Below, piece by piece: positions 31,413-43,690 of a stretch of DNA of 64,000 nt. This DNA comes from Hirsutella rhossiliensis (Eukaryota > Ascomycota > Sordariomycetes > Hypocreales > Ophiocordycipitaceae): assembly GCF_020360975.1 (NCBI RefSeq), contig NW_025408681.1:62001-126000 (forward strand). Direction: 5' to 3'. The position numbers were made by a program, and so were the translations under genes. The notes under the pieces are model-generated. The model searched no databases, had not been told where the DNA came from, and worked only from the letters and a program-made list of their open reading frames with translations. Position 1 is the first letter of the stretch. Each line of letters begins with the position of its first letter.

Positions 31413-34400
31413 CTACCGCTCCCCAGACACCGTCTTCAGCTTCGCCTGCTCTGCCTTCTTCGCCTTCGCCTGCTCTGCCTCGTCTGCAGCCTCGTCTGGC
31501 GTTTCTCCTGGTGTGCCTAGAGACGCAATGCGACGTTCAAGCCGTCGACATTCCTCGCTCGATGGGCCCAGGAGCGTCTCAAAGCTAGTGCGTGCTCGCA
31601 AGTACATGTCATGAGCTTCGTTCAAGCGCCCCTGGGCGGCTAGGACACGGCCGAGGTTGCAAGTCGCCTCGAGCGCTGGTCGGTATCTTGCCACGGCCTC
31701 GGGGCCGAGTGCCCTCTCGAACCCTTGCAGTACCCGCCGGAACATGTCCTCGGCCACGCCCAGTCTGCCCTGCTGGTCGTACAGAGTACCCATATTCAAG
31801 GTCGTGTGCAGCGCTGCAATATAGTCTAGACCCGCCGTCTTGTCGCATCCTCGCAGCGCACGCTGCAACATGTCCTCGGCCTCGACTAGCTTGCCTTGGC
31901 TCAGATAGAGGGCGCCTAAGTTGCCGACGGTATGTAGCGTTTTTGCATGGTTCGGGCCCCATGCCTTTTCGAAGCCTTGCAATGCCCGCTGGTATAACTT
32001 CTCAGCCTCGTCTAGCCTGTCCTGGTCCGAGTAGAGATTGGCCAAGCTGCCGACCGTGCTCAGTGTCGACACATGGTTTAGACCCAACGTCTTCTCGTTT
32101 CCCTCGAGCGCCCGCTGGTATAGGACCTCGGCCTCGTTCAGCTTGCCCTGGTCCATGTAGAGAACGGCCAAGTGTTCCGCCGTGACGAGTGTCAATGTGT
32201 GGTCCGGACCGCATGCCGTTTCGCATCCTTGGAGAGCACGCTGGTACATCATCTCGGCCACGTCTCGCCTGCCCTCTCTGGCGTAAGTGACGCCTAACCT
32301 CATAACCGTACTGAGTGTTGATGCATGGTTTGGACCCAATGCTTTCTCTCTTCTTTGCAGCGCCAGCTGGAACATCTTCTCGGCCTCGTCCAACTTGTAC
32401 TGATCCGCGTAGAGTCTGCCCAGTTCCTGAACGTCCCCATCCATTCCATTTGCGGCCAACTCTCCGTTTAGTATGCGCTGCGAATATCTGGCTGCGTGTT
32501 TGAGAAGCCGTCGTTGTATCAGCGACCGGTCGATAACCCCACAATCCGGGACATGCGATGCTATAAGCTTCAGAGCCAGCTTCTCGAGATGGCCATCCCT
32601 CTCTTGATCTAGAACGTGCCTCGTCCACGAGTGCACACAGCCATGTATGCTGTACCCCCTCGACTCCACCAGGTCCTCGGATGATACATTTACCTCTGTC
32701 AGGCCGTGGTCGCTCAGTACGCGAACCGCTTCATGAAAGGTAAGCGAGTCCTCGGTCAGCTTGCGTATCCACTCTGGATCATCGTCGTCACAGTGTTGGA
32801 GGAGCTCGAACCAAACATCTTCATTGTCAAAGTATGCCCAGAAGTGGAGGAACTTGGCAGAAAGTTCGTTGCGTCGTTTGACGTAGTCGTACGACAGTTG
32901 CCAGGTAGAATACAGCGTTCGGGCCTCGTACGAGCTGAGTTCAGGACTTGTTTTCTGCAGTTTTGTCCATGACGCGTGGTAAAGACCAAGGTAATCCGCG
33001 CAACTGATTGCTGTTTGATCAAGGTATGCCCCAGCAGTCGCCAGTGCAAGTGGAAGTCCGTCGAGTTCTTGCACGAGTTTCACAGCATCGGCATCTATGA
33101 CTGAAGTCAAGACGTGCACGGACAAATCCGAGGGTGTACTTACCATGTATGAGGTCTTCTCGCTTTGATTCATTTGACAAGATTTGGAGACTATCACGCT
33201 CGTTTTCGATTTTACGCATTCGGATAGGATGGCCCACCTTGACTTGGGACAATCGGGTGGTGATGATGACGGATCCTTGATATGCCTCCGGGAGGAATTT
33301 CTGGATATCGACCGCTGCAGGGTTCGTGTTGCCCGGCAGTTTTGGGTTATCATAGTTGTCGTATATCATCAACCATCGCGTGTTGTCACGGAGACTCAAC
33401 CACGCCTTGACGGCATCAATGATGTCGTCGAGATTATTCCCAATATCCACACTGCACAACCGGCTCGCCAAGGGGTGTTCGCGCAGTATTTGCTTGGCCA
33501 CCTTGACAAAGCTCTGTTTTAGAGAATCTTGGCCCTTGATGTTGAGCCAGAAGATGGCTGAGTAGTCGTACCTGTGCCGCTTCGCGTATGCAACCGTGAG
33601 CTGTGTTTTGCCGATCCCTCCCAGGCCGTGAAGGACAACAACGCGACGGCTACCGTCGCCGCGTAAGATGCTATGCATTTCCGCGAGTTCCTCGTCCCTT
33701 GCCACAAAGTGTTCAATTTCCGAAACATCCGACAGGCTAAAGGAGACAGAAAAGTCGTTGTGTCTATCGCCTATTTCTGTTAATGATTTCCACGTTGACC
33801 ATGATAGAAGCCCAAATAGTGAGCACATTCACCTTTCAAGTTCTTGTCAATTTCCTCCCGAAGCCTTTTGAACGCACGCTCCATCCCTTCACCAAATATG
33901 AGCGGCATATAGACGTCGAAAATTCCCAGTAGCGAGCATGCCTTGTCTTCTCTGCGTGCCGTCTCTCGCTGCTCGGCCCATGAGAGTCGCTCCGTGACGC
34001 TGAAATCGGACAGGGGATTCCCTCGAAGGGCCTGGACGGGAATTCCTGTTACTTGCTCGATATGCCGTTCCAGGGACTTCTTATTACCGAGTCGCTCGCC
34101 CTCTTTGGAAAAGAATTCGACCGACGTCGGCGCAAGCAGCTCCTGAAGGGTCCAGCCGCGGGTGAACCACCTGCTCTTTCGGAAAGATGTTTCCCAGGTC
34201 ATCTGGCCAGGCTTGTCGTTGATGTCCAAGATGCGTGACGAGACATCTGCGAGATATGCATAGCATTTACCTGCGTCACGGTACCAACGAAACATGGAGT
34301 TGATGGCCTCGGAGAGCTCCGTGTTGTTCGACTTGTCGATGCAGCACGTATCGACCCAAAAGTACTGCAAGCCATCGCGGCTGGCTTGTTCTCCGCAGAA

Positions 34401-34580
34401 CCGAATCTTGGCGTAGCCAGCCTTTCTTTTGCCGGAGCCGTGTATCAGGTCGTTGAAGCTGACCTCGTCGCTGTCTGTTCCCCACGTATGCGAAAGTATG
34501 GCATATCGAGGAATCTCGTCGCCCGCCAAGTCCTTGGTCAGACTGAATTCGCCACGACTATTGTGTTTTAAAAGGCGCAT
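31413..34580 (-). CDS. NLR protein: HET effector, NB-ARC, seven TPR repeats
   Basis: Three exons (34580-33833, 33776-33144, 33100-31413) join in phase to 1,022 residues. Introns of 56 and 43 bp have GTGAATG/TTAACAG and GTAAGT/CTTCAG borders. Residues ~1-245 are a HET domain (PRYAILSHTWG, YFWVDTCCIDK, RWFTRGWTLQELLAP). The NB-ARC switch has P-loop GLGGIGKT near 300, Walker B LMIYDN near 387, GSVIITTR and LDGLPLAL. The C-terminus has seven 42-residue kinesin-light-chain-like TPRs (consensus ALYxxQGKLxEAExxYQRAL). Known biology: fungal NLRs with HET effectors sense non-self through repeat domains and trigger cell death; the ligand here is unknown. The gene has no frame break, in contrast to its mobile neighbours. 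The C-terminal tail is Glu/Ala/Lys-rich. Confidence 0.9.
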
Positions 34581-34765
34581 TGCTTGGATGGGGCTCTTGG
34601 CGTGCTAAGCTCAAGCGGAAGGTATTTCAATGGCCGCCGGGACCCTCAGGATTAGGTCTCACGAAGAGAGCTTGCAATCGGCATCAGAGTGAAGGGAAAG
34701 GATGTCACTAGTGGCATCTGATGTGTGTCTGTGCCCTTCCCTTCTGGCCGCTGCAAGCCCACTTA

Positions 34766-34772
34766 TTTTATA
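34766..34772 (-). promoter_or_regulatory. Possible TATA box of the NLR gene
   Basis: TATAAAA on the minus strand, about 190 bp upstream of the NLR start codon. Position and sequence fit a TATA box. Nothing else supports it. Confidence 0.3.
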
Positions 34773-37300
34773 TCCTTCTTTGTCGCCTAATCCCGTGACC
34801 CTAGCCTCTTCCCAGCCACCTGTTTTCCCGACTTGCTTCTCCTCTTATCGACGCCGCTTGCCTCAGCAGCGGGACTGCCGCCATCCACTCTCTGTGTCAG
34901 CTAGTACATCCCTGATACAAAGATTAGGGCCTCTCTTCGCGACATTAAGAGCTGTGCACTGGTGATTTGCGTTGGCTCACCAATCACCTTTTTGGCTGTG
35001 CTGGCACTACTAACCGTTTGTCCAGTCATTTTATCACACCTGGCTCCCATGATGACAGCTCATTGCTACGTCTCGAGCGCCACGGACAGCTGAGTGCTGC
35101 CATACGAGCAATCATTTCTTATATTCCACATGCCGGCCGCATCTACCTTTGAGGGTCCGCAGCACCGGGCGCATAAAAGGGGCTCAATTGGCTTGAATTG
35201 AGGGATGCAAAAGTCTGTTCTATGAAGGTAGCAAAAGAGAGCTAGCTGTCCTGCCTGCCCACTTAATTAGGCGCGCAAGTGGACACGGTGTCATGCACCC
35301 GTACCAGACTACATCCCACGCGCAATTGTGGGCCGGCTCCGATTCGACACCACACGTATGGGACCGCTTTTCTTGTATTTGACCAATGTCGGCGCATCTC
35401 TAGTCTTGAGCTTCCAGTGACAAACGTCAAGTTGCCAGTCAAAGAGACGCGAGTGCTCGGAGGGGCCGAAAAGGGGTGAGCAATGGGTGGTACAAGTGGG
35501 GTCCGTTTTGACCGTCGGGGATTTTGTCATTTCGTTTCGTTAAACTAGGCCAATTTCGGCCGTAACATTGGCGGTCCCCATAGGGGGGCTGGGGAACACG
35601 TGGATTGAGATCTCGAGTTGAGGTCTTCCTTTGAAGAACTTCATACCTTCTGTTTCGTGGTCGCGGGCTTGGCCCGTATGATATGGCGGGGTTTACGAAT
35701 AGTGCAGGCCATGTCGCGGTGGGGTTGGTTAGCCCGTCAGCATCGCCGACGCGGTCGACGCATGAGTGGCACCAAGCGGGCTTCCGCTGAGCACATCGGA
35801 TACTGCTCGAAAGAGTAGTAAGACGAAGCAGCAAACCTTCTCGTGGTGTCCGGCGTCAGTAGTTGCGGTGCGCGCTCGTTGCGCTGGCGTTGCGCGGTTG
35901 TGGCACGGTGGTGGGCTGCCGGGAGAAAAGTTTTCACATCACCCACGCGTCCACGAGCAGACCATGCAGAGCGACCATTGCAACAATGACAGAGCGAAGC
36001 CAACAAGCTGCAAGAGGTTACTGGATACGAAAACCACCCGACTCGGGACCGCTTTGGCGACGAGATAGGACACCCTCAAACCAGTCTGGCTCTGGGTGGT
36101 CGACGCGTGGGGTGGCCCAAGGGTTGAAGCGACGCCGACCCGAGGGCTCAGAAAAAGCTAAGTGCTCTTTTCGGGTGTAATGGAGGCTGTTAAGACTTAC
36201 AGGAGCAGATAGTTATCTGATATGTTAAGGGAGTGATCACATAATACCCGAACCACCCGCGTGTACATTTGGCGTTTGGTGCGAGGAGCGAAGCCGCCCT
36301 CAACGACAGCATTATACGGTAGAACCTAGTTAGTTAGGTTAGTGGATGGAGTGCAGGTTTCCGTGCCGGTGTGGCGGTTGAGTTACGTCTCCGGTCTGCG
36401 AGACATAGTCGGCCGCGTCTTGGAGACGATTCGCGGTAACGAAAAGCCGGTCTTGGGGTCGCGCCCGGGAAAGCCGGTGGGCCGTGGTACCGTATGATAG
36501 GATCAGAGGACAGTCTGAGGCAGTCTGAGGGGCAGTCTCTACTCGCACTAGAGCCGGCGCGGGCTGCCGTGCCGTGGTGAGTCTTTTCCAAGGTGGCTTA
36601 CGAAGGATTTTGTGATCTGTTCATTGGGTGATCAGCACCCACTTTACAGAAGTAGAGGGTGAGCCAAAGCGAATCCTAATAAAGTGGGGGCTGGCACGAG
36701 TACCGAAAGAGCGGTGGGGAATGGTTACTGTCGAATGACTGTTACACTGGTACTCATGAGGTAGGGGCTACATAAGATGGGATAAAGATGCATGATCTAG
36801 CTAGAGACGACCACAGGGCCCTATTTATGCCGTGATTAGAGGGACCCTCAGGTGACTTTCATGGGTGGCTTTAACGTGAGGTCACTATAGGTCCCTGTTG
36901 GTGAAATGTTATGTCAATACACATCGGAATAAGGGGTCCACACAGCTAGGTTCAAGATGCATGTTCTATCTCTAAAGGGGCAGTCTGAAGGGGCTATTTA
37001 TACACGAGGTCTTAGGGACTTCTGGGGACCTCCTGAGTAAGGTGTTCTACCCACGCATACGTGGCTGTGCCCACGCATGAAGGGAGGGGTAGCCTTCCTT
37101 ACTTGCAGCCACAAATAGAGGTTGTTTAGCCGTAGGCTGACTTAACATTACCCGTAGGCGAGGGTACGTACCGATGCCCTGCCTAGCCTACGCTCGTTCC
37201 TCGCGTAGTAGGCGTCAAAATGGAGGGACAGGGTCGAATCGAGGGGACAGCCCTATACCGCCCGGCTCCTAGCGTTATGTATTTTTTATACAACAGCGTC
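34773..37300. other. 2.5-kb interval without recognised gene
   Basis: No open frame carries a domain. Two diverged LTR-like stretches (about 36,735-36,860 and 36,908-37,020) share the layout AAGATGCATG, a purine run, then (C)TATTTAT and AGGGACC. They resemble the LTR at 57045-57226 in arrangement, so old copia LTR relics are likely. Small direct repeats (GGCAGTCTGAG) lie near 36,515. Confidence 0.35.
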
Positions 37301-37349
37301 ACCATAGAAAATTTACCAACAAAAGACCAACAACGAGTAAATCGGCGTC

Positions 37350-38769
37350 ATGATTGACGACATCAATGCTCTTCGCGCCGCCCGGGCCGTTATTCAATCT
37401 CGCGATGCCGTCGCCGCTCTTCACAGCCGGGGCCGCACAGGGAAGGCAAAGCCCTCGCCGCCCCTTTCCCTTCGAGCCGCAGAGACGAAGTTTCGCGTGA
37501 GCAAGTCTCACATCGGCCGCGCCGTTCAGCAGCTCCTCGGACAACGCGATCGTGGCCCTAGCGGCCGCAAGCCCCTTCTGAACGATAATAAAGACGATGC
37601 CCTCGTAGCCTTTGTCCTTTGGCTTCAAAAGGGGGGTCTTTCCCGCCACAAGGCCTCAAATTATCGACGCCTGCTATACGCTCTTAAAGCGACGCGATCC
37701 CGATGCTATGCCTCCTTCCGACTCTTGGTATAAGCGATGGATTGAAGCCCACGGAGAGCTTCGAAAGACTATAATCAAGGCTATCGAGAAGGCTAGGCGT
37801 GCCGTTGAGGCTAGCAGCATCGAGAACATCGTGTCTTTCTTCTTAAGGCTGCGGGAGATCATACAAGACTATAACCTCGGCGCCTCGGATATCTGGAATG
37901 AAGACGAGTGCGGTATCCGCATTGGCAGCCTTCGGGAACGCGTTTCTGTGGTTATCATGAGAGCCACTCGTCATAACCGTCCCCAGGTGACTGACCCGGG
38001 CGATCGTGAGTCTTGTACGCTCATCGGCGCCGCCAACGCTATAGGAGACGTGATGTCTCCTTGGCTGATCTTCAAGACCTTTCCCACCGAGTCCTGGGCC
38101 TCGATCGATGGCCCTGAAGAGCTACGATTCGTACGAACCGACACTGGCTTTAGCAACGCTGAAGTTACACTCGAATGGGTCCACCACTTCAACAAGGTCT
38201 CGTGGGTTATGTCTTCAAAGGCTTAACGATCCGGGAAATCCCTTCTCGAGTGGCTTGGCTGTGACGAGTGGTATCAAGACGAAGCTGGCAAGAAGACAGA
38301 GCCTAGGGTGTTATAGGGCTGAAGCCCTTTGAGCTGGAATTCCGAGGGGGACCCCAGAAAGGAACCCCTGCTCCTACCCCTGAGCCCCTGAGCTTACGGG
38401 CACATCACAAAAGGGGATCCAGATAGACACACTTCCTTTCTTCTTCTCTTCTTCATCAAGATAATAAACTGTATTTGGCCACAACCTGGTTGCATGCCTA
38501 GTTTGGTGATGCCTTTCACATAGGGTTATCTCTACAGACGAAAAGATCTCAAGGCTTCTCATCATTGATGGCTTCAGCGGCCATACCGACCTCGACTTTA
38601 TAGAATACTGCCTCAAGTTCGACATCTTCGTGATCGTCTTTCCGGCTCACTCAACACATTTCCTTCAGCCTCTCGATGTAGGCGTTTTCCAGCCGTTAAA
38701 AGAAGCACAGCAGCAAACCCTTCGGAAGTTCCTTTATAGCGGAGAAATCAACTTTCAACGCCTTGACTT
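37350..38769 (+). pseudogene. pogo/Fot1-type transposase, split by solo LTR and cut by copia
   Basis: N-terminal helix-turn-helix (LSLRAAETKFRVSKSHIGRA) and a CENP-B-like half (LLNDNKDDALVAFVLWLQKG). After a frame shift near 37,660 comes the DDE_1 core: first acidic site in DIWNEDECGIRIG, then GAANAIGDVMSPWLIF. A solo LTR (38309-38520) interrupts after about 38,308. Coding resumes with the second Asp in LLIIDGFSGHTDLDF and the third in HFLQPLDVGVFQPLKEA. The gene ends at RLDF where a copia LTR starts (38770). The C-terminal part is missing. pogo/Fot1 transposases cut and paste into TA sites; neither terminal repeat was found. Confidence 0.85.
38309..38520. repeat. Solo LTR, second family, in pogo transposase
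   Basis: 212 bp, TGTTATAG...TTTCACA, flanked by the exact 5-bp duplication TAGGG (38304-38308 and 38521-38525). Removing it with one TAGGG restores the transposase frame. Confidence 0.9.
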
Positions 38770-38921
38770 TGTTGCGATTGAACTTACTTCTATTCAATTC
38801 TGTCTGACAGCTCTCAACATACATATATACATAGTGGCACGTCCGTGCCACTATCCAGTGACTCACCACTTGTAACTGCTGCCTAAACATGTCTTGGTCC
38901 ATGTCTCATATCAAGTCAACA
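38770..38921 (-). repeat. Copia 3' LTR
   Basis: 152 bp, TGTTGCGATTG...AAGTCAACA on the plus strand. It contains a near-palindrome GTGGCACGTCCGTGCCAC that could fold in RNA. Confidence 0.9.
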
Positions 38922-39457
38922 CTCCCCTAGAGCTGTCAGACTTCAACTGCAACGCTATTCATAGCGTATGGGTCCAATTCCAATCCTCCTCCTGTTCCTC
39001 TCGAAAGCCTCCTAGGCAGAGGCTTGGTCATCCCATCTGCTAGCATATTCTCCCTGGAACCCAGTAGACTTGGATTCTCCTTCCTTGACCTCATCAACGA
39101 CGTGATGAAATGCTATATCAACATGCTTGATTTTCGACGTGTTCGATACTCCTCGGGTCAGCTGTACAGCTCCTTATTAACTCCAAGCAGTAGTGGCACT
39201 GTTTGCTCCCCTTTCCTTCCAGTTCTGCAAGTAGTCGACGTCCCCAGAGGGCAGCTTTGTGGCCTCCCCATCCCAACATACTCTGCTTCTGTCGTAGATC
39301 TTGCCACTGATTTCATCTTCTTGCTATACGTCATGACGGCGCCTCCGTAGACCATAAAGACGAACCCCAGGATACTCTTCCGGTCCCTTGGATCAGTAGC
39401 GTAGTCGGTGTCAGAGAACGCTTCTCCATCTTGCAGGCCTGCAGAGCCGACGTGCCC

Positions 39458-39657
39458 CAGGGCTCCTAATAGTGCAACCGGTTTACACTGATAGTGCACA
39501 CTGAGCCATCAGCTCAGATCAAAAGCAAATCTAGAGAGTATCCAATTGGCCAGATCCTATTTCCGCCAGTTAAAATTCAACATTAATTGCTTTTGGCAGG
39601 CGTTGACGATCCAGTGTGCACTATCAGTGTAAACCGTTTGCACTATTAGGAGCCCTG
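39458..39657. mobile_element. hAT-type MITE, 200 bp
   Basis: Terminal inverted repeats of about 45 bp start CAGGGCTCCTAATAGTGCAA. The exact 8-bp duplication ACGTGCCC is present (39450-39457 and 39658-39665). There is no coding capacity. It interrupts the copia pol, whose frame rejoins when it is removed. The 8-bp duplication and CAGGG start place it with hAT-mobilised MITEs. Confidence 0.92.
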
Positions 39658-40295
39658 ACGTGCCCTTCGATGTTGTGGTCAATGGAGTAATAGTCGATAT
39701 CGCTGCCTTCGACTCCTTGTGCGTGCTCATTATTTCCGCCATATGTGATACCGTGGTGAATAGTCCTGCCGACATAACCCAATATTCGTAGCAAAGCCTT
39801 CCAGTGGTTCCAGCATGCCTCTACCGTGAAAGATGCCATTCTGTTAACTGCGAATATAATGTCGAACCTCGTATTGCATAGCCAAATCAGCTTTCCGAGC
39901 AATTCCACGTATTTCAACCATTCGTCATGGTTCAGAGGCCCCGGTTCCTCAGCGAGCTTCCGTATAGCTCCAGGTTCCATGGGGGTTGCGTGCTTCATTG
40001 AGTCGTCGTAGAGAAATTCTGCCACGATTTCCTTCGCAAATTGTGATTGATCAATCATCAGCTTTCCTTTGTGCCTTTGAATCCGAATTCCGAGAATGTT
40101 CTCTGCTTCTCCGAGGTCTTTCATCTCAAATCTTCCTTCAGCTTTTCCTTGACCCGTTCAATGGCATCCTCGTTCCCCCCTGTAATCATAAAGTCATCCA
40201 CGTGCACGCCGATGATTACCTCCGACTCTGTATGTCTGAATATTGTCGGGTCCACTGTCATCGGTGAGAAACCAATCTCCTTGAGATATTCTGAT

Positions 40296-43200
40296 GGCAA
40301 TTGATATACGGGCCCAACCACTTTACTACACGGGCGCTCCTTACACGGGCGGCGGTTTTTAATTGGGCCAAAAATTCTGCCGCCTGGTCCTTGCACGTGG
40401 CAGGGTCTGTAGCCCCACCACCTGGCAGAAGGGGGGTGACATCCCAGCTGCCAGTTCTGTAGTGACAACTAACTCTCCCACAACCAACTTTCCGTCTGAG
40501 CAATCATTCGGTTAAGCACCAACCGGCATGACATTGCACGAAGACCCAACTGCTGCCAACAGCGGCGACGGCTGTAGTAGATCCCTTCCGGGCTTGCCTC
40601 CATGCAAGCGCCGTAGACTTGCATCACGGGCTCGGGCTCAGCCTCCTTTCAATCCTGAACCGTATTACGGCCTTAACGACGATGATGCGTTATACAATCT
40701 CTTCGCGACATGGCCAGAAAGCTACTTCACTAGCCTGCCAAGACCACACGGCTCTCGTGGCGTCGACGAGCCCTGGTGGAAACTACGTCAGTCACAAATA
40801 TTCTTGGATGATAGCTTCCGAGGAGGTGGGGCTCGGCGGTTGTTCACCACAGGAATTCCTGATGCAGACAAACTCGAGAGACAGCGTCTACGCTGCCTCT
40901 TGAGGGTGGAGGAAGTCGATGCCCGCAAGCAGGTTGTGGCCCGCTTCCAGCCTGCCTTGACCTTGGCCTGGGAGCTGGCGGAGACAGATTCCTTATTGGC
41001 TCGCGAGTTGGCCAAGTGTCGAGAAGCGTCCGGCCCACGGCAAGCTATTTGGGAACGTGGAGACGATTGCCACGGCCGTATTGCGTCGCCCACTCCACTA
41101 GTATCATCGTTGAGCCAAGATGGACAGGAGTACGAAGAGTGGAACGGCTTCTCCGACGCCGAGTGTGGGGATTATAGCGACGTTGAACCTATTCCCAATC
41201 CACAAATCCCCGGTACTGCAGCTCCATCGATCGAGGCCCTTCACGCCGAGGTGAACGCATTCGCAAAACGAACGGGTTTGGCGTTGTCAGGCGAAATGGA
41301 ACTGGGAGTCGAGCCAGAAAGACGCGATACGTATTGGAGTGCGATCGGTACGGTCAGCCACGCCCGTCTGAGGGGACTGGGCTTCGCCAGAGGCGGTCAC
41401 GCAAGTCCGGCTGCAAGTGGAAGGTGATCGCGGAAGGCTTGGCAGAGAACAGCTATATGTGGACGCTACGAGCATTTCCCGACCCTGAGCACGGCCAACA
41501 TAACCACGAACGGAGTATTAGCCTCTCCGCGCACCCAGTTCACCGAAGACTTACCAACCCTGTCAAGGCAACAATCGAAACAACAAGCCGGCGAGTTGGC
41601 ATCCGGGCACGTGATGTAGGGGGACTTGTTCGGGACAGCCACCCAGGAACCGTCTATATGAGAAGGGACATATATAACGCCAGGGCGCTTCTGCGCCGCG
41701 AGAATCTTGGCGGAATGAGCCCCACAGCCGCGTTAATCAAGCTTTTCGACGAGAGGGGCATCCCCTATATCGCCAAGTGGTCAGAGACCGAACCTGACCG
41801 CCTTGTTGGGTTGGTATGGACCTTTCCATACTGTATCCGTATGTGGAAACGCTTCCCGGAGGTGATAAGCTTCGACAACACTTACAACACAAATCGCTTC
41901 AAGCTCCCGCTCTTCCAGGCGACGGGTCAAACTTGCCTCAAGTCGGTCTACAACGCTGCCTTCGGCTTGATCGATAACGAAAGGCGTGAAGGCTTCCATT
42001 CCTCGCTGTAGGGATTAGGCAGTTGGTTGAGAGGCATGGAATTCAACTACCCAACGTTGTGATCACGGACTTCGACCAACAGATGAAGGCGGCACTGGAA
42101 GATCAGTTTCAGACGCTCAACAACAGCTTTGTATCTTCCATATCAACTCGAACGTACTACTTAACGCCAAGCGCAAGTGGAAGCACGCCAAGGAAGACAG
42201 CGACGGTGGCTCTAATACTGAGCAATCGCAGGCAACGTTAAATTCGCGCGACAAGGAGGCGGTCCTTGCGGCGGGGAGACAAGACGAGCCGCTGTCTCGG
42301 AGCAACGTCTCCACGACCGTACCCCACAACTACCGTGGTGTCCTTGAAATGTGGAAGCTCGTGGTTTTCGCAGAGACAAAGGAAGACTACGAGAAGGTTT
42401 GGGTGCGCTTATGCGACGAGTTCGATGACCAGGAGGCCATTCTGATCTACCTTTACAATACCTACTTGCCCCTGAGCCCGCAATGGTCTCAGTGCTTCAT
42501 CAAAAAGCATCGTAACTTCGGTATTCGCGTCACGTCTGGCACGGAGGCAAGCAACAACAACGTCAAGAGCTATCTGCTCAATGGAATGAACCATTTATTT
42601 GGGCTCATCGAGGCGATAGAGGGCATGTTGGGTGATCAGGAACGAGATTTTATCGACAATTGTGCACAAGATGAAGTTTTAACCACGCGTACCTACTCTA
42701 GCCCTGGTTCTGAGTACCTGGGCGAGCTCCGCATGACTGCATCTCAACAGGGGCTTAATCTCATAGCCAGGGAACACCGCTACGCCTTGAAAGCGATACC
42801 AAGCAGGTCTCGCCCTTGGCCAGAACCAATCGGAGACTGCGGCGAGAACTGTTCCGTATCCTGGCAACTGGGGATCCCTTGCCGCCATACGATCTACTGC
42901 AAATTGGAAGCAGGTGAGTTCCTAAGGAGGTGGGATGTCCACCCACGGTGGCATCTACGGGAGCCTTCTTCACGGGACCCTTACCGCCGAATCCTGGATC
43001 CCAGGATCGCAACGAGCCTTCGTGGACGACCGAAGAATACGGTACAGCCTGTCCCTACGAGTATGGTGGTTAATCGAGCGGGTAGCCGACGCCGAAAGAG
43101 TCAGACAGTGACGGGCAAGAAGACGGCCATCCTCAGGCCGGGCAAGACGACAGGCGTTCGGGCTACTGGGCGCAGAAGTCGGCCGAGCGTACGGAGGCAA

Positions 43201-43690
43201 CGGTCGCAGTGGGAGCTCATAAGTGATGACGAGAGGCAAGCGCCGCGACCAAGCTCGACTGGTCGTTCGGGTTCCCGTAAGCCGCCCGCTGCCTCGGCGA
43301 ACTCGACTGCACCGAACCCGCGCAGCGAGACAGGCATCAGTGAGTGTGTTATTGTTCGGACGAGCGAGAGGGTGACTAGATCCATGGCATCTTCGCAGGG
43401 TACGTTGGAAAGCTGGCCATCCTCGCGCCTGTAACGGACTAACGGTAGGTTCTGACTGTGCACATATGTCGATGTCTGTTGCATAATTTCTTCTCGAATT
43501 CAGTAGTGATGACAAGGTTATCAGATTAGCGGTAGAAGATGTCATCTTAGTGAGCGAATGCGTGTGTTGTGGTGGTCTCACCGCCTTTGGTGGGCTGACG
43601 GGCCGTGTTGGTGGGGCTGGCCGGTCGTCCATACAGCCCGTGTAAGGAGCGCCCGTGTAGTAAAGTGGTTGGGCCCGTATATCAATTGCC
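40296..43690 (+). mobile_element. MULE (Mutator-like) transposon in copia RT
   Basis: 55-bp perfect terminal inverted repeats start GGCAATTGATATACGGGCCC and end in CTCCTTACACGGGC. Flanked by the exact 8-bp duplication ATTCTGAT (40288-40295 and 43691-43698). Length 3,395 bp. It encodes a MULE transposase on the plus strand. Excision in silico with one duplication restores the copia reverse transcriptase frame. Confidence 0.93.
40528..43434 (+). pseudogene. MULE transposase with SWIM zinc finger, frame-broken
   Basis: The N-terminal ~270 residues (from ATG 40528) are acidic without a known domain. After a shift near 41,340 a FAR1/WRKY-GCM1-like DNA-binding region appears (RSRKSGCKWKVIAEG, HGQHNHERS). 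The MULE catalytic core follows: first Asp in EVISFDNTYNTNRFKLPL, second in NVVITDFDQQMKAAL. After shifts near 42,010 and 42,105 it reads CIFHIN and then GTEASNNNVKSYL with the Glu. The C-terminal frame (42349-43434) ends with a SWIM finger (ENCSVSWQLGIPCRHTIYC) and a basic Ser/Arg-rich tail. All functional parts are present in order. Only indels separate them. Confidence 0.87.

Noticed and set aside
31592..32185. 197-codon plus-strand frame with repeated CPRPR motifs
   Set aside because: Antisense of the NLR TPR repeats; the periodicity comes from the 126-bp repeat unit.
23126..34580. Starship-type giant transposon with NLR cargo
   Set aside because: No tyrosine-recombinase captain (DUF3435-like) gene and no matching terminal repeats were seen in the window.
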